DNA of 64,000 bases from Ichthyosporea sp. XGB-2017a (taxonomy: Eukaryota; Opisthokonta; Ichthyosporea), in the NCBI GenBank assembly GCA_002811675.1, contig PDIM01010464.1:28666-92665 (forward strand), read 5' to 3'. Below, piece by piece: positions 22,106 to 32,834 of the stretch. Within the stretch, counting starts at the first letter, position 1. Every line of letters starts with the position of its first letter. The notes below the pieces were generated by a model. The model did no database searches and was not told the origin of the DNA. It saw nothing but the letters and a program-made list of their open reading frames with translations. Made by a program: the position numbers and the translations under genes.

Positions 22106-23285
22106 CTTGACAGACCACAGCCCTTTTACTACTCGCCCACTCGTTTACTCACTCACTCAGGTGCCTTGATTAGCCTTTTTAGTTTACTAGATCACACACC
22201 CCTTGCACAGCATGCACCTAGCAAGAGGCAATAAAGGGTCCTCGAGTGTCAAGGCGAGGCTGTGTGGGCTACTGTGGGAGGGGGCGGGAGGGGAATAAGG
22301 TCTACACGTGGTCGAATACCTTCTCTCCCAATTAGGCAGGGAAGGAGGTAAGGAATGTGTAGTAATCGCTGTATTTGTATCAAACGCTGTGGCACAACCG
22401 TACAAGACAAAATAACAGCTGATAATTGAGGTGCACCGTCATGTGCAGCTGGGCATGAGTGAGGAAGCTACTCTACTGTAGCTATAGTACTTCTACTGTA
22501 CTGTGGAATGTGTCCACTCCGCGTTGACCGTTGTAAAACTTGTACACTGCTAAACCTGCCTTGTGATTATTACGAAGCCTCCAAATAAACCCGCAGCCCC
22601 AGTCCCCATGATGATCATGATGATTCAATATGGATCTGTACTGCAATAATTATCCCCCCCCCTCCCTCCCGTTAAATCACCCGCAAATACTTCACCACAG
22701 GGGAGTGGTGTGCACCAATAATCAATATTAATTGCAGGCTGGCTGCCATTATTTAGCCCGACTTGGCCTCTTGTGAAATTATTGGTTTCGCAGCTAACTG
22801 GCGCTAAACGTCCACTTCCCACACAGCTCTCTCCGATACCAGACCAGACGATACCACACAATCAAAATAGCTTCCAACACACCTTCTAGAGCTTCAGCCA
22901 AGTAAATGAAACAAATCTCTGACCAATAACCCGTAGCCACTCTTCACTCTAGTACAACTTGGTAAGGGCACCGTTATAACACCAACAACAGCCTTCCCGT
23001 TCCGCCTCCGGCCTCCGCTTGTTCTACAATATAACCCCCGCCTGGTTAGGTGCGAGGAGATTGTCCGATTAGCAACATATAACAGCACCAAGAGAACTCA
23101 TTGTGACTGATTCTTAGGATTTCGAACCCCCACTTTCTTTTAGTATTCGAGCCATCCATCCTCTTCGTTTGTTAAAAGCAAAAATTGAGGAAAGATCAGC
23201 CATCCGGAAAATATAGCCTATAATCGAAAAAGCAGAAACTAAAATTCAACAAATCCCGTACAACAAAACAGAAAACCCATTTAAG
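22106..23285. other. Divergent intergenic region between two ABCA lineages
   Basis: About 1.2 kb between copy 4 (minus) and the fifth ABCA (plus); no gene seen. It holds a C-run near 22656, a palindromic ATGATCATGATGAT patch near 22610 and short imperfect repeats of CTACTGTA around 22470-22500. It is presumably promoter sequence for both sides. Confidence 0.4.
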
Positions 23286-26200
23286 ATGCCTGATACAAAT
23301 ACGAGACCAAGTCTGCAAAGTAACTGGAAGGAAAATTTCAAAAATGTGTTCAAAATCCGGGGACACTTTTCGCTTATGATGTGGAAAAATTGGCTTTTTA
23401 TGAAGAGAAGCTACAAAACTACTTTTCTTCAGTTAGCGGCACCTGCTTTCTTCATCATCCTGATTGTCATTCTTCAATCTATTCCTCACACGTCAACTGA
23501 TGTGCTGGATCCGCCTGTAGAGCATATAGATACGATTCCGAAATGTGTGAATTACAATGGGATTAATGACTGCATAACTTTAATGTACGCTCCGTACTAC
23601 AAGCTAAGCCCAGTCCCACCCGGGCAGGAAAAGGACAAAGATCATGGGTACACCAACCTCGATATGGCAGAATTTGAAGACTGTGCCCAAAAGATGGTGA
23701 AATATATCGCTGCGAAGAATGATCTAAAGATTGGGGTCGACGTAAAACCAATGCCCAACTTTGACATAGCAGTGAACTACATGGGCAATAGACTAAACAG
23801 TACTACTTTACTCCTTATCTTTGGCGAACCATCTGTTCCTTTGAACAGATGGTGCTTTCCGGGGACGAAAAACCCAGATCCCATGCAGAGACCCTTCTTA
23901 GACTATACTATTGTGTACAACGGGACCAGACCAAGCTACATACAGTATTTTTCCCATAACTATGGGCCATATCCTGATGGAAGAATGCATCTACAGAAGT
24001 ATGTGGAACAAGGCTTTCTCTTAATGGCCGAAAAAGACTATACTTCTCAAAGCCCGGATGAGTTTGTCGCTGATGTGGTGGACAAGCCAGACTTTTACAA
24101 GCTAACGGCTAGGAATTTTCCTTTGATTTTTGAAAAGTCTTTTAAGGCGAATGTTCCAGAACAATTGATGACAACGACTGTGTTCGTCTACTGCGGCTTG
24201 ATGTTTCATTTTCTGATGCTGCTCTACAACATAACGCTTGAAAAGGAAATGAATTTGCGAAAAGGCCTAAGGACTGTTGGACTGTCGGACTTTAATTACT
24301 GGATGTCCTGGTATTGCACTTCTATCATCATGAGCACCATTTCTGTTTTATCCATCATAGCATTGGGATACGTAGTAGACCTGCTCTATTTTACTCACTG
24401 CAGTCTGATGATGAATATTGCATTGTTTATTTCATTCTCGTTTTCTATCACTGCTCTCGCCTTTTTGCTATCTGTGTTTCTAAACACCACCCGACAGGCG
24501 TTAAGTATTGGAATGCTGATGTATATCCTGGGTATCTTGTTTATAACTATTGCCGGAAATCCACTCATTTTGGATCTTCTTTTTGACCCTCGCCAAACTT
24601 CACAAAACATTCAGCAAGGGTTTTCAATATTTTCTCCCTTCAACCTTGCCCATGTAATGGGAAGTATAAACGAGAAAATATCAGGAGTTGATAATCAAGA
24701 TCATGCTCAGGTGAGTAGCGATCCAGATACTGCATATTTCGTGCACTGGAACGAGCTATTCCACGGTAGATCTTTTAGCAATTATGATTTTGCTTCACAT
24801 GAACATTATACTGTCAATCTCCCACCTCCCTCCGAAGGCTTAAATCTTATTTTACTGAATACCCTTGTATATCTTATTTTGGCTTGGTATTTAGATAATG
24901 TTTGGCCAAACTCGCATGGTATTCGAAAGCCTTGGTATTTTCTTGTGACTCCTTCGTATTGGAAGAGAGTTGGTAGTGGGTGGACGAAGAAATATAAAAA
25001 TAACCAAAGCAAGCATAGCGATGATGATGATGATGATGATGACGAACCCTTGCTTAACTTGAATGAAGACTCTGGCCCTGAAAGTGAAGCAAATTTGTTG
25101 GACTCAAACTTTACATCCAATGTAGAAGAAGAAGCACAAAATGCGCTGAAAATTAAAAACGAGCAGTTCTTGTCGGTTCACAATATGGTAAGATCTTTCC
25201 AAGTGCCTGGAAGTTACAAATCTGTGGAAGATTTTCAAAGTGCTTTTGATAATGAAGACATGGATAGTGGGGATGCCCACCAGCGCCCAGGAAATCGGAG
25301 TAGCTTGTGCTCGAAAATATGCCGGTGTTGGTGTAGAAAAGGAACAAAAGAATTCCGTGCAGTTAACAATTTATCATTTTCATGTGCGAAAGGTAAGTTA
25401 CTCTCTGCCCTGGGACATAACGGGGCTGGAAAATCCACTCTAATCAGCATGCTTACTGGGACCCTTGTTCCATCAAGTGGGGATGCATACGTATTTGGAA
25501 AGAGTATCGTACATGAAATGGATGACATAAGGCCCATGATTGGTTTGTGCGCCCAGTTTGATATTCTGTGGAATGAGTTAACAGCAAGAGAGCATATTGA
25601 ACTGTATGCCATGCTTAAATACTTTTGTCCTACAGAAAATGCGATTTCGTTTAGTGAAATACCTTCATACTGTGAAGGTTTACTAAAGAAAGTGCACCTT
25701 GATAAGGTTATGAATAACCCTGTTGCAACTTATAGCGGCGGCATGAAACGGCGCTTAAGTGTCGCCATTTCGTTAGTGGGCAATCCCCAGATAGTCTTTT
25801 TGGATGAACCGACGACAGGAATGGATCCCTTGATTAGACGAAACATTTGGGACCTTATTTTGGAGCACAAGAAAGAAAGGCTTATTGTGATGACTACACA
25901 TTCAATAGAAGAAGCGGACATCTTGAGTGATAAAGTGATTATCATGGCAGGTGGACAGTTACAAGCTGTGGGATCCCCTCTCTCTCTGAAAAATAAGTAT
26001 GCAGGCTATGTTTTAAGTGTATCAATTGTGGATACGTCATGTTCGGATGGTGAAACCCCTGAAGAAGGCCAATCAACATTCAGCCAAGTGCGCAAAAGTA
26101 GTGAGGTTAAGCTCAAAAACTTTGTGTTTAGCTTTGTGCCAGGTGCCCGATATATATCTACATCTGCAATAGAAGAAGGGAAGTTGGTTGAGTTTAATAT

Positions 26201-26579
26201 CCCCCCAGCATATGTAGATAGCATTCAGTTTCTTCTTGATGTTTTGGAGAAAAAGAAGATTGGGAATAGTGAAGCTATTGAGGGAAAGGCAGTGGCACAA
26301 AGTAGCGGTTCGGTGGCGTCATCGGTACACAATTTGGTTAGCAGAACTTCACCAATGGCATCCGAAGAGCAGCAGCAGAATTGCAATCAAGGGGTAGATG
26401 TGGAACCATTTCCGTACAAAGCGATTGAACAAGAAGAGCCATCCAATGCAGCTGCGGTGTATGCAATGAATGAAAGTTCTATTGAAGGAATAGTCGTGGA
26501 ATATTCTATTAGTCAAACTACATTGGAAGATGTGTTTTTAAAAATAACTGTCGACAGTGGCCAGTTTTCTACAAACTAG
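23286..26579 (+). CDS. Divergent ABCA-type half transporter
   Basis: Intronless, 1097 residues, belonging to a different ABCA branch from the minus-strand array. It begins with about 30 cytosolic residues before the first helix (LQLAAPAFFIILIVILQSI). Its exofacial loop is about 240 residues, shorter than in the others. It has an octa-Asp run (from a GAT repeat at 25020-25043) in the linker. NBD: Walker A ALGHNGAGKSTLISMLTG (about residue 710), Q-loop CAQFDIL, signature YSGGMKRRLSVAISL (about 817), Walker B IVFLDEPTTGMDP (about 838), switch His MTTHSIEEAD. The C-terminus YSISQTTLEDVFLKI is the classical ABCA ending and is closer to the animal and plant consensus than the tandem copies. It converges with the PTPDC1-like gene 84 bases downstream. 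Confidence 0.93.
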   Translation: MPDTNTRPSLQSNWKENFKNVFKIRGHFSLMMWKNWLFMKRSYKTTFLQLAAPAFFIILIVILQSIPHTSTDVLDPPVEHIDTIPKCVNYNGINDCITLMYAPYYKLSPVPPGQEKDKDHGYTNLDMAEFEDCAQKMVKYIAAKNDLKIGVDVKPMPNFDIAVNYMGNRLNSTTLLLIFGEPSVPLNRWCFPGTKNPDPMQRPFLDYTIVYNGTRPSYIQYFSHNYGPYPDGRMHLQKYVEQGFLLMAEKDYTSQSPDEFVADVVDKPDFYKLTARNFPLIFEKSFKANVPEQLMTTTVFVYCGLMFHFLMLLYNITLEKEMNLRKGLRTVGLSDFNYWMSWYCTSIIMSTISVLSIIALGYVVDLLYFTHCSLMMNIALFISFSFSITALAFLLSVFLNTTRQALSIGMLMYILGILFITIAGNPLILDLLFDPRQTSQNIQQGFSIFSPFNLAHVMGSINEKISGVDNQDHAQVSSDPDTAYFVHWNELFHGRSFSNYDFASHEHYTVNLPPPSEGLNLILLNTLVYLILAWYLDNVWPNSHGIRKPWYFLVTPSYWKRVGSGWTKKYKNNQSKHSDDDDDDDDEPLLNLNEDSGPESEANLLDSNFTSNVEEEAQNALKIKNEQFLSVHNMVRSFQVPGSYKSVEDFQSAFDNEDMDSGDAHQRPGNRSSLCSKICRCWCRKGTKEFRAVNNLSFSCAKGKLLSALGHNGAGKSTLISMLTGTLVPSSGDAYVFGKSIVHEMDDIRPMIGLCAQFDILWNELTAREHIELYAMLKYFCPTENAISFSEIPSYCEGLLKKVHLDKVMNNPVATYSGGMKRRLSVAISLVGNPQIVFLDEPTTGMDPLIRRNIWDLILEHKKERLIVMTTHSIEEADILSDKVIIMAGGQLQAVGSPLSLKNKYAGYVLSVSIVDTSCSDGETPEEGQSTFSQVRKSSEVKLKNFVFSFVPGARYISTSAIEEGKLVEFNIPPAYVDSIQFLLDVLEKKKIGNSEAIEGKAVAQSSGSVASSVHNLVSRTSPMASEEQQQNCNQGVDVEPFPYKAIEQEEPSNAAAVYAMNESSIEGIVVEYSISQTTLEDVFLKITVDSGQFSTN

Positions 26580-26603
26580 TGCAAACAATACAAAAGAAAC
26601 ATT

Positions 26604-26652
26604 AATAAAAAAACACATAACAAAGAATTAATTGCCGCTATATAAGTTTATT
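26604..26652. promoter_or_regulatory. Overlapping convergent poly(A) signals
   Basis: AATAAA at 26604-26609 serves the plus-strand ABCA gene. TTTATT at 26647-26652 (AATAAA on the minus strand) lies 11 bases past the stop of the phosphatase gene. The 3' UTRs of the two genes probably overlap. Confidence 0.55.
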
Positions 26653-26663
26653 GTGCTGTCAAG

Positions 26664-29600
26664 CTATGGCATGCCTGGCAGGTATCCAATCGACTCACTA
26701 AACATATCTTGCACTTCGAGTCTGTAAGTAGCTTGGTCCTCGGTGTGCGACCCTCTCTCCTCATTATCTAACCTTTCTGAATCTCTTTTATCCTCCTTCT
26801 TGGAAGTCTTCGAAGTCAGAGCATCCTCCAACTGTTTTAAAGAAGTAACACTGCCAGCCATTTTCGCCCAGTCGATGGCGTAGCCCTTTTTGTGGTACTT
26901 GGTATATAAGCTTAGAGATTCTTTAAGCTTCTGGGTGACTTCAGTGTCTACTTCCTCGCCACCTGTACTTTCTTCATTTTGCTCGCCAATGTCCTTTACT
27001 TCTAAAGATGCCAGCTTTGACAGGATCCGAAGCCATTCCTCTTCAGAGCTGAAAACAAAATCTTTGAACCAGGCAGTGAAGGTAGAGATTTTGTGCGAAT
27101 CTGACGGTTTAAGTTTTGAAGCCCTCGGAAGACTTTGAATTAAATGCTCACTTTGCTCATCATCCAGCGATGCTTTATACGTTTCGTCTAGAAAGCAAAG
27201 GTTGACTTTCCAGGGAAGTAAATGCGTTAATGACATGCTCACACTCTCCAAAGTTCGATAAAACTTCTGATATTCAGCAAAATTTTTGCTACTTGCTTTC
27301 CCGGCAATATTATATATGGTTTTTGGATAAACTTTTCGCAGCATTCTCCGGAGACATTTGAGGGTTCCAGAAACCTCCTGTGGTAAATACGACAGGACTG
27401 TAGCATTCACTTTCATAAGTTTCATTTCATTGGTATTTGCCTGCTGCCTTTTCTTTTCTTTGCTTCGCTTCTTCTGAGTACCCGACTTCTCAGAAGCCTC
27501 TATTGCTTCCATTAAATTGTCACGGTCATTAACAATTCTCTGTAACAATTGAAAAGAAATAATCGGCTGGGCTAAATGTTCGAGCCAGTAAAAGAGTAAT
27601 ACTACCGGCATACGGGGATTGGGATCAATTTCAAGGATTTTATACACTCCCGTGTTCAACTGAAACAGTGATGAGAGAATTCTTTCTTTTCTTTTCTGTA
27701 TCCACACAGCAGTGATGTTTTCAAATGCATGTCTCATTACTTGCCTTCCCTTTTCTGTTTCCTCGTGTGGCCTTTTGTTGTTAGATAAAGGCGGCATGTA
27801 TGTAGCCTTTGTTTTGGCAAAGTTGGCCTTCTTGACGGTCGGCTTTGGAGCACTGTGATCCAGGCTGGCCTCACTCTCACTTACGGACACATCATCATCG
27901 TCCGACGGGTCAGCTCTACGAATGGATTTCGCAAAATGCATATCTGCTTTAATCATCATTTTCAGCTTGTTTGTTTGTCTTTTCTTTTTGGAAGAATTTA
28001 TCTCGGGCAGATGTTCCTCACTGTCATTCAAATTAGCCAAAACATGGTCCTCATCATTCCACTCTCTATTTAGCTCAAAAGTACCTTCAAAGGATGGCTC
28101 TGAGCAATAGTCTTTGTCGCTGACAAGCGGGACCCCATAATAATGAGAGTTTGTTTTGAATTTCTTCTTTTCGCTATCCTTCTTTTTACTAAGTCCTTCA
28201 TAATCAAAAGGCAATGCATCACCAAGTGTATCTCCAAGTTTGGACCTGTACTTTTTAGAGTTTTCAGCTAAAATAAAATCTTGCTGGGTTCCTTCAACGT
28301 GCCGCATGATCACATTGCAAATAACATCAATAATAACAGGGCAATTCCGAAGGCCTCTGCTATGCTCCCCATGTAGAAATATGCGCTGACGAAGTAGGAA
28401 TTCGGAAAGAGAAAAGGGAGGAAAGTATACTGGAGCAGCATTGGCAAAGGTACACTTCAGAGGCCATAAAAACTCTTCAAATTGAAAAACAAAGTTTATC
28501 TGCTGCCTGGTTTGAACGGAATTCGGACGGCGAAGACGTACCCACTTGATTGCGTCGCTCGGTGTATAATGAAACTTGTAAATCAAATAGCAGGCTATCA
28601 CGAGTCCAGTTCTACCAAGTCCTGCATGGCAATGAACCAAGGCTTTGCCCCCATCCCGAACTGCAAAATCCAGAACCTGTACGATTTCGACAATATTTTC
28701 AAAAGTTGGTATACCGTAATCTTTCCATTGTAGGTTGTAAAAATAAATCCCATTCTTCATAAACACGTCGGGATTGTATGAAAATCCATAGCTCTTGTCT
28801 ATCCCATATCCACAGTGGGGATGCTCGAATGGTTCTTGGAGGTTAAATATTGATGAAATGCCAAGCTTTTTAAATTTGGTAACCAAATCAAACATGGCAA
28901 TGAGCGTGTTAGACGGGCGGGACGAAGCAACAATATTTGGTGTGATCCAATTCGAATACAAGCCCGCAATCGCATTTCGACTGACCCTTTGATTTACCCA
29001 ACGATGATCAAAGTTCTCGTACTTGCACGCCTTGCCCCCACAAAACAATTTACAGAACTTTTTGCCTGATCCATTTTTCCTCAGAAATTCGCTTATCTGG
29101 GAATACTTAGGATCAGAATCGGGAATTATGGGCTCAATCTGGTCATAGGTTCTTTTCTCACCAAATATACTTTCGTTAAGATCTACTTTCCTCTGCCCAA
29201 ATAATTTGGCAATCTTTGACTGTCCACTGGCCTTTGAATGAAGACTGAGTTTCCCACTATTAAAACTTTCATTGAGGGGATCGTTGTCACTGTCAATCAT
29301 ATTATTGTAGTATAATGGGTCATTAATAAGATACTCTGGATTTTTCCTCTTGATGTCCATGTAAATAGCTTGATCAAGCTTTATAGACTTTTCTTTCCAA
29401 TACTCTAGCTGCTCAGGTGTATACACCCTATTTCTGTTTGACCCGCTACAGATAGATTGGGCGTCCGCCTGAAGTATATTCGGTGCTGACATGATTCCCT
29501 CCCCCATATCATTTCCCTCTTCTCCACCCCCTTCTTTCCCTAAATCCTCCTCCGAGCTTTTGTCGAATTGGGACTCCCCTGTCACCTCTTCACTCTCTTC

Positions 29601-30128
29601 CTTTGCCCAATTTTCAACAGGATCAGGATTGCCAGCGGCCTTTGACGAGTCGTTAGCAACTTTACCAGACGACCGTCTAAAAAAGTTTCTCACTTTTCTA
29701 AAGAACGTCTCAGGCTCATCCTCCTTCGACTCATTCGCTAGTGCCTCAGACCCTTGCAAATCCTTTTGTTCTTTATCAGCATTACCTTCACCCTTCGAAC
29801 CAATGCTATTATACCCCCTAAGCGAACCCTCAACACTACCCTCCTGCGATTCTTGAGATTTATCCGACCTGTCGTTTTCAGCTTCCGTGTCTCCATTTTC
29901 CTTTTCCGACCCTTTGATTTCTTCTTTCCTAGAATCTTTGTCTTTTGCACCACTCTCTTTCCTGGCAGTTTCCGATTCCTCTTTGTTCGACAGTTTACTC
30001 GTTGAAGATATGCTTTCTTTTTCCCCATTGCTATCTTCATCTCCATTCTGCTGATTGGCATTGTCTTCATCAATGCCGTTCTTGTCTGGTTCTGGCTCCT
30101 TTGACTTTGAAGGCCAACAAAACCCCAT
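26664..30128 (-). CDS. PTPDC1: PTPDC1-like dual-specificity phosphatase
   Basis: Intronless, 1154 residues. The central catalytic domain (about residues 385-560) matches PTPDC1, a CDC14-related cysteine phosphatase tied to centrosomes and cilium length in animals. It reads GLYSNWITPNIVASSRP, then FNLQEPFEHPHCGYG, FMKNGIYFYNLQWKDYGIP with the general-acid Asp, and the P-loop VHCHAGLGRTGLVIACYL (HC-x5-R at about residue 500), then RLRRPNSVQTRQQI. The helical C-terminal region (about 820-1110; VVLLFYWLEHLAQPIISF) resembles the conserved tail of PTPDC1. The first 240 residues are a Glu/Ser/Lys-rich disordered extension, much longer than I expect for animal PTPDC1. Other acidic linkers separate the domains. 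Catalytic residues are intact. The cilium role is by homology only. Confidence 0.85.
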   Translation of the reverse strand: MGFCWPSKSKEPEPDKNGIDEDNANQQNGDEDSNGEKESISSTSKLSNKEESETARKESGAKDKDSRKEEIKGSEKENGDTEAENDRSDKSQESQEGSVEGSLRGYNSIGSKGEGNADKEQKDLQGSEALANESKEDEPETFFRKVRNFFRRSSGKVANDSSKAAGNPDPVENWAKEESEEVTGESQFDKSSEEDLGKEGGGEEGNDMGEGIMSAPNILQADAQSICSGSNRNRVYTPEQLEYWKEKSIKLDQAIYMDIKRKNPEYLINDPLYYNNMIDSDNDPLNESFNSGKLSLHSKASGQSKIAKLFGQRKVDLNESIFGEKRTYDQIEPIIPDSDPKYSQISEFLRKNGSGKKFCKLFCGGKACKYENFDHRWVNQRVSRNAIAGLYSNWITPNIVASSRPSNTLIAMFDLVTKFKKLGISSIFNLQEPFEHPHCGYGIDKSYGFSYNPDVFMKNGIYFYNLQWKDYGIPTFENIVEIVQVLDFAVRDGGKALVHCHAGLGRTGLVIACYLIYKFHYTPSDAIKWVRLRRPNSVQTRQQINFVFQFEEFLWPLKCTFANAAPVYFPPFSLSEFLLRQRIFLHGEHSRGLRNCPVIIDVICNVIMRHVEGTQQDFILAENSKKYRSKLGDTLGDALPFDYEGLSKKKDSEKKKFKTNSHYYGVPLVSDKDYCSEPSFEGTFELNREWNDEDHVLANLNDSEEHLPEINSSKKKRQTNKLKMMIKADMHFAKSIRRADPSDDDDVSVSESEASLDHSAPKPTVKKANFAKTKATYMPPLSNNKRPHEETEKGRQVMRHAFENITAVWIQKRKERILSSLFQLNTGVYKILEIDPNPRMPVVLLFYWLEHLAQPIISFQLLQRIVNDRDNLMEAIEASEKSGTQKKRSKEKKRQQANTNEMKLMKVNATVLSYLPQEVSGTLKCLRRMLRKVYPKTIYNIAGKASSKNFAEYQKFYRTLESVSMSLTHLLPWKVNLCFLDETYKASLDDEQSEHLIQSLPRASKLKPSDSHKISTFTAWFKDFVFSSEEEWLRILSKLASLEVKDIGEQNEESTGGEEVDTEVTQKLKESLSLYTKYHKKGYAIDWAKMAGSVTSLKQLEDALTSKTSKKEDKRDSERLDNEERGSHTEDQATYRLEVQDMFSESIGYLPGMP

Positions 30129-31189
30129 TTTAAGTAGCTATGCAGAAATGCTTTAACTCATGGCTTTCTTCTTTGCTTATCCTATCCTTGAAGTAGCTTC
30201 TTGCAGCCAGACTGTTGCTTTGACAACACAACGAAGCAACACATGGATGCATCCCTCTCGATTCCTCTGTGCAAGTCCTCTCCATATATTTCCTCTTCAC
30301 CGCTTGAAATACAGAACACTATAAGTTATTCGTCAAGGGCTCCTGTGCACAGCTTGGACAAATGACAAGACAGGCCCTTATTTATGCTACCCCTGTGAAC
30401 CAAATAACTGTGTGCATAGCACGGAGTGTCAATAAATAATTACTCTGGCACCATGGAAACACCTGGGCAGGAATCAGGATCACTCGGTACCATAGGAGGA
30501 TCTGATGTCTGCAGAGGGCCATGATCAGTGGCTGGGCCGGGTTGTTATATTTATCATGAAACCCCTCCTCCTCCCCCTTCAGCAGGTGTTTTGTTTCACG
30601 GCTCCATTTAGTTTACCTGCCTGTTGTCCTTGATTTGCTTTTGGTTTTGGGAAAGGGACGGTTACAGAAATTATGTTGTGTAGGTATACTCGAGTGTTTT
30701 GATTTGGAGCTGAGCAACACAAACTGGTACTAACCCAATGCTGCTTCATTAGTATATTCGATTCAAGGTCTTTTGACGGCCCTCCTAATATTCATCTGCA
30801 CAAATGCCTATTTATTTAAAATTCCTAGGATAAAAAACTTCCTAAAGAAAGAGAGGAAGGGATTCTGGGGGGCTTTCTACAAAGCTGCTGTTATTGGCAC
30901 TCGCCTTCATCTCCCCACATCGATTAGTTGCTTTGTCATGGCTACGTATATAATGTTTTTCCAATACTAGAACCATAGAAGGTCGAATGGTCGCGGATCG
31001 GTATTGGACACCCCCTCCTTAATAATATTCCCTTATCGTATTTAACATTTTTTATTCTTATTTTTACACCAAATAACTACATTGTACACTTGGGTCTCAG
31101 GATAAGTACCTAAAAGACATGACTATTACAGCAATGGCACTGGCCCAACTATCGTTTTCATATAAGCTATCTTCTCTCATTTTGTACAT
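30129..31189. other. Intergenic, no gene seen
   Basis: About 1.06 kb upstream of the phosphatase and downstream of guanylate kinase. A TTTATT at 31051-31056 may be the kinase gene's poly(A) signal. A 65-codon plus-strand ORF (30773-30970) is basic and aromatic with no support. Confidence 0.4.
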
Positions 31190-32306
31190 TTACAAACCGC
31201 CATTGATGCCAGAATCTGAAGTTCCCTTGGACACGCCAACAGTGTTGAGCTTGTACGTGGAAAGAACAATTGCACGCAGCTGGGAATAAGCAGTCTCCAG
31301 GTCGTTGTTCAAGACACGGCAGTGGAAAGCCCCTTTTGTCTTACTAAATTCAATTTCTGACTTAGCTGTATCAAGCCTTTTTTGAATCTTGTCTTCTGTT
31401 TCTGTACCTCTGCCCCTCAATCTCTTCTCTAATATCGCTATGGATGGTGGTTCAATAAATACGTACAATGGGTTGAGGTCAGTCTGTTTTAAGGATTTCA
31501 CGCCTTGAACGTCAATGTCAAGGATGCAGATCTTTCCCTTTTTCGCCACGTCTTTTATCGACTGCTTGCTTGTACCGTACATATTACCCGCAAATTCAGC
31601 ATGTTCAACAAACTTTCCTTGAGCAATTTCAGCTTTCATTTTGTCCCTCGACACATAATGATAATCGACACCATTTACTTCACCGGGACGAGGGCCTCTG
31701 GTAGTATCTATATGCGTAAAATAGAAACACAAAATCTATCATTAGCCGACAGTTCAATATTTCTCATCTAAATCCCCAAACTAAAGTATATTTCCACTTA
31801 CGGGAAATAGAAAACTCGAAAGCATTTGGAAACTCTGCCATTAGCTTTTTCATTAACGTGCTTTTGCCTGAGCCTGAAGGTCCACAGAGAACTAAAGGGC
31901 GTGGATTTTCTAATGCATCTACTATTGCATCATTGTTCTTTTCTAAAATCATTACACGCAAATGAAAAAGAATTAGTACGTCAGTTGAGAAAAATCAAGA
32001 ATCCCATAAACATGAAGAGATCAGCATACCTCCCATCAAAGAAGTAACACCAAGAACCAGGCCTGTTCCGCCAACCATAAAAGCACCCCATCTAACCGCA
32101 TTTTTCTGAGCTGCCATGAGCGATTCCGTTCGTGCCTCTGACTGCATCCACTTCTGTTGTTCGTGTGACAGATTCTTGCTACAAGACATGGCATTTGTGT
32201 GAAACTTCGATATGCGACGATTCAGAATAGAACCAACGCCTTTTGCGATGCCTCCCATGTTGGCACGGCTCACAAACACTATGGACGTAGGTGTGGCAAA
32301 AAACAT
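31190..32306 (-). CDS. GUK1: Guanylate kinase with N-terminal targeting/membrane extension (3 exons)
   Basis: ATP + GMP to ADP + GDP. Exons 32306-32030, 31942-31802 and 31707-31190 join in frame to 311 residues. Exons 2 and 3 carry the complete enzyme: P-loop [41 protein letters not shown] (GMP-binding TTRxPRxGE), FVEHAEFAGNMYGTS, ICILDIDVQGVKSLK and the lid RLRGRGTETEDKIQKRL. Canonical guanylate kinases are about 190-200 residues, so exon 1 is additional. It encodes a basic, Ser/Arg-containing start, then a hydrophilic helix, then a hydrophobic segment (WGAFMVGGTGLVLGVTSLMG). Exon 1 ends in phase 1, and exon 2 opens at TTTTAG in the matching phase, so the fusion reads through. The extension looks like a mitochondrial presequence plus membrane anchor, but alternative starts could make a plain cytosolic form. 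Enzyme identity is secure; the N-terminus is inferred. Confidence 0.88.
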
Positions 32307-32834
32307 TTTTCCTTACAATAGACTACACTCTACTACAAATCCGTCCACTGCAACTAATTGTTAATCAAAGTTAAATCTACCGCTATAGCCTATACAGTAC
32401 AAGAATTATAAAAGAATTATGAACTTCTCAATTATTATTCTTCGGTCTTCCCTAGCTAGTGCAGGCGATCCCCAGTTCAGATAATAATTATCAGGCCCGC
32501 CTCCCCTTCTCAAGAAGCTGAGAGGGTGCGAATTATTTGCCGCGAATTGAGCGAAGAATTATTGCCGCTCTGGACGTCAGACTATGTACGTACACAGCTC
32601 TACACTCTACAGTCTACAGAGTACTTCGATCGCGAGCTCGAGGGGGCGGGCGGGGCGGGGCCTAGCTATAGGACGGTGGGCCGTGCTTACAATTTACAAA
32701 TATCGCAATAATTCTGTGTTTTGGTTGCAGCGGGAATTTATTTACAAAAACGAAACTTGACAAACAAGAAACGTGCAGCACTCTTCAATATATAATACAA
32801 TAATTGCTCCTTTTCCAAGTTTAAGACTTTAAGT
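32307..32834. other. Intergenic between kinase genes
   Basis: No gene seen. TTTATT at 32737-32742 is a candidate minus-strand poly(A) signal for the Ser/Thr kinase ending at 32835. The rest is upstream sequence of the guanylate kinase gene, with a GC-rich patch near 32640-32660. Confidence 0.4.

Noticed and set aside
24806-25120. Minus-strand ORF with a poly-Ser run inside the fifth ABCA
   Set aside because: Shadow of the GAT repeat encoding the octa-Asp linker.
30773-30970. 65-codon plus-strand ORF
   Set aside because: No domain, no neighbouring exon with matching frame; chance length.
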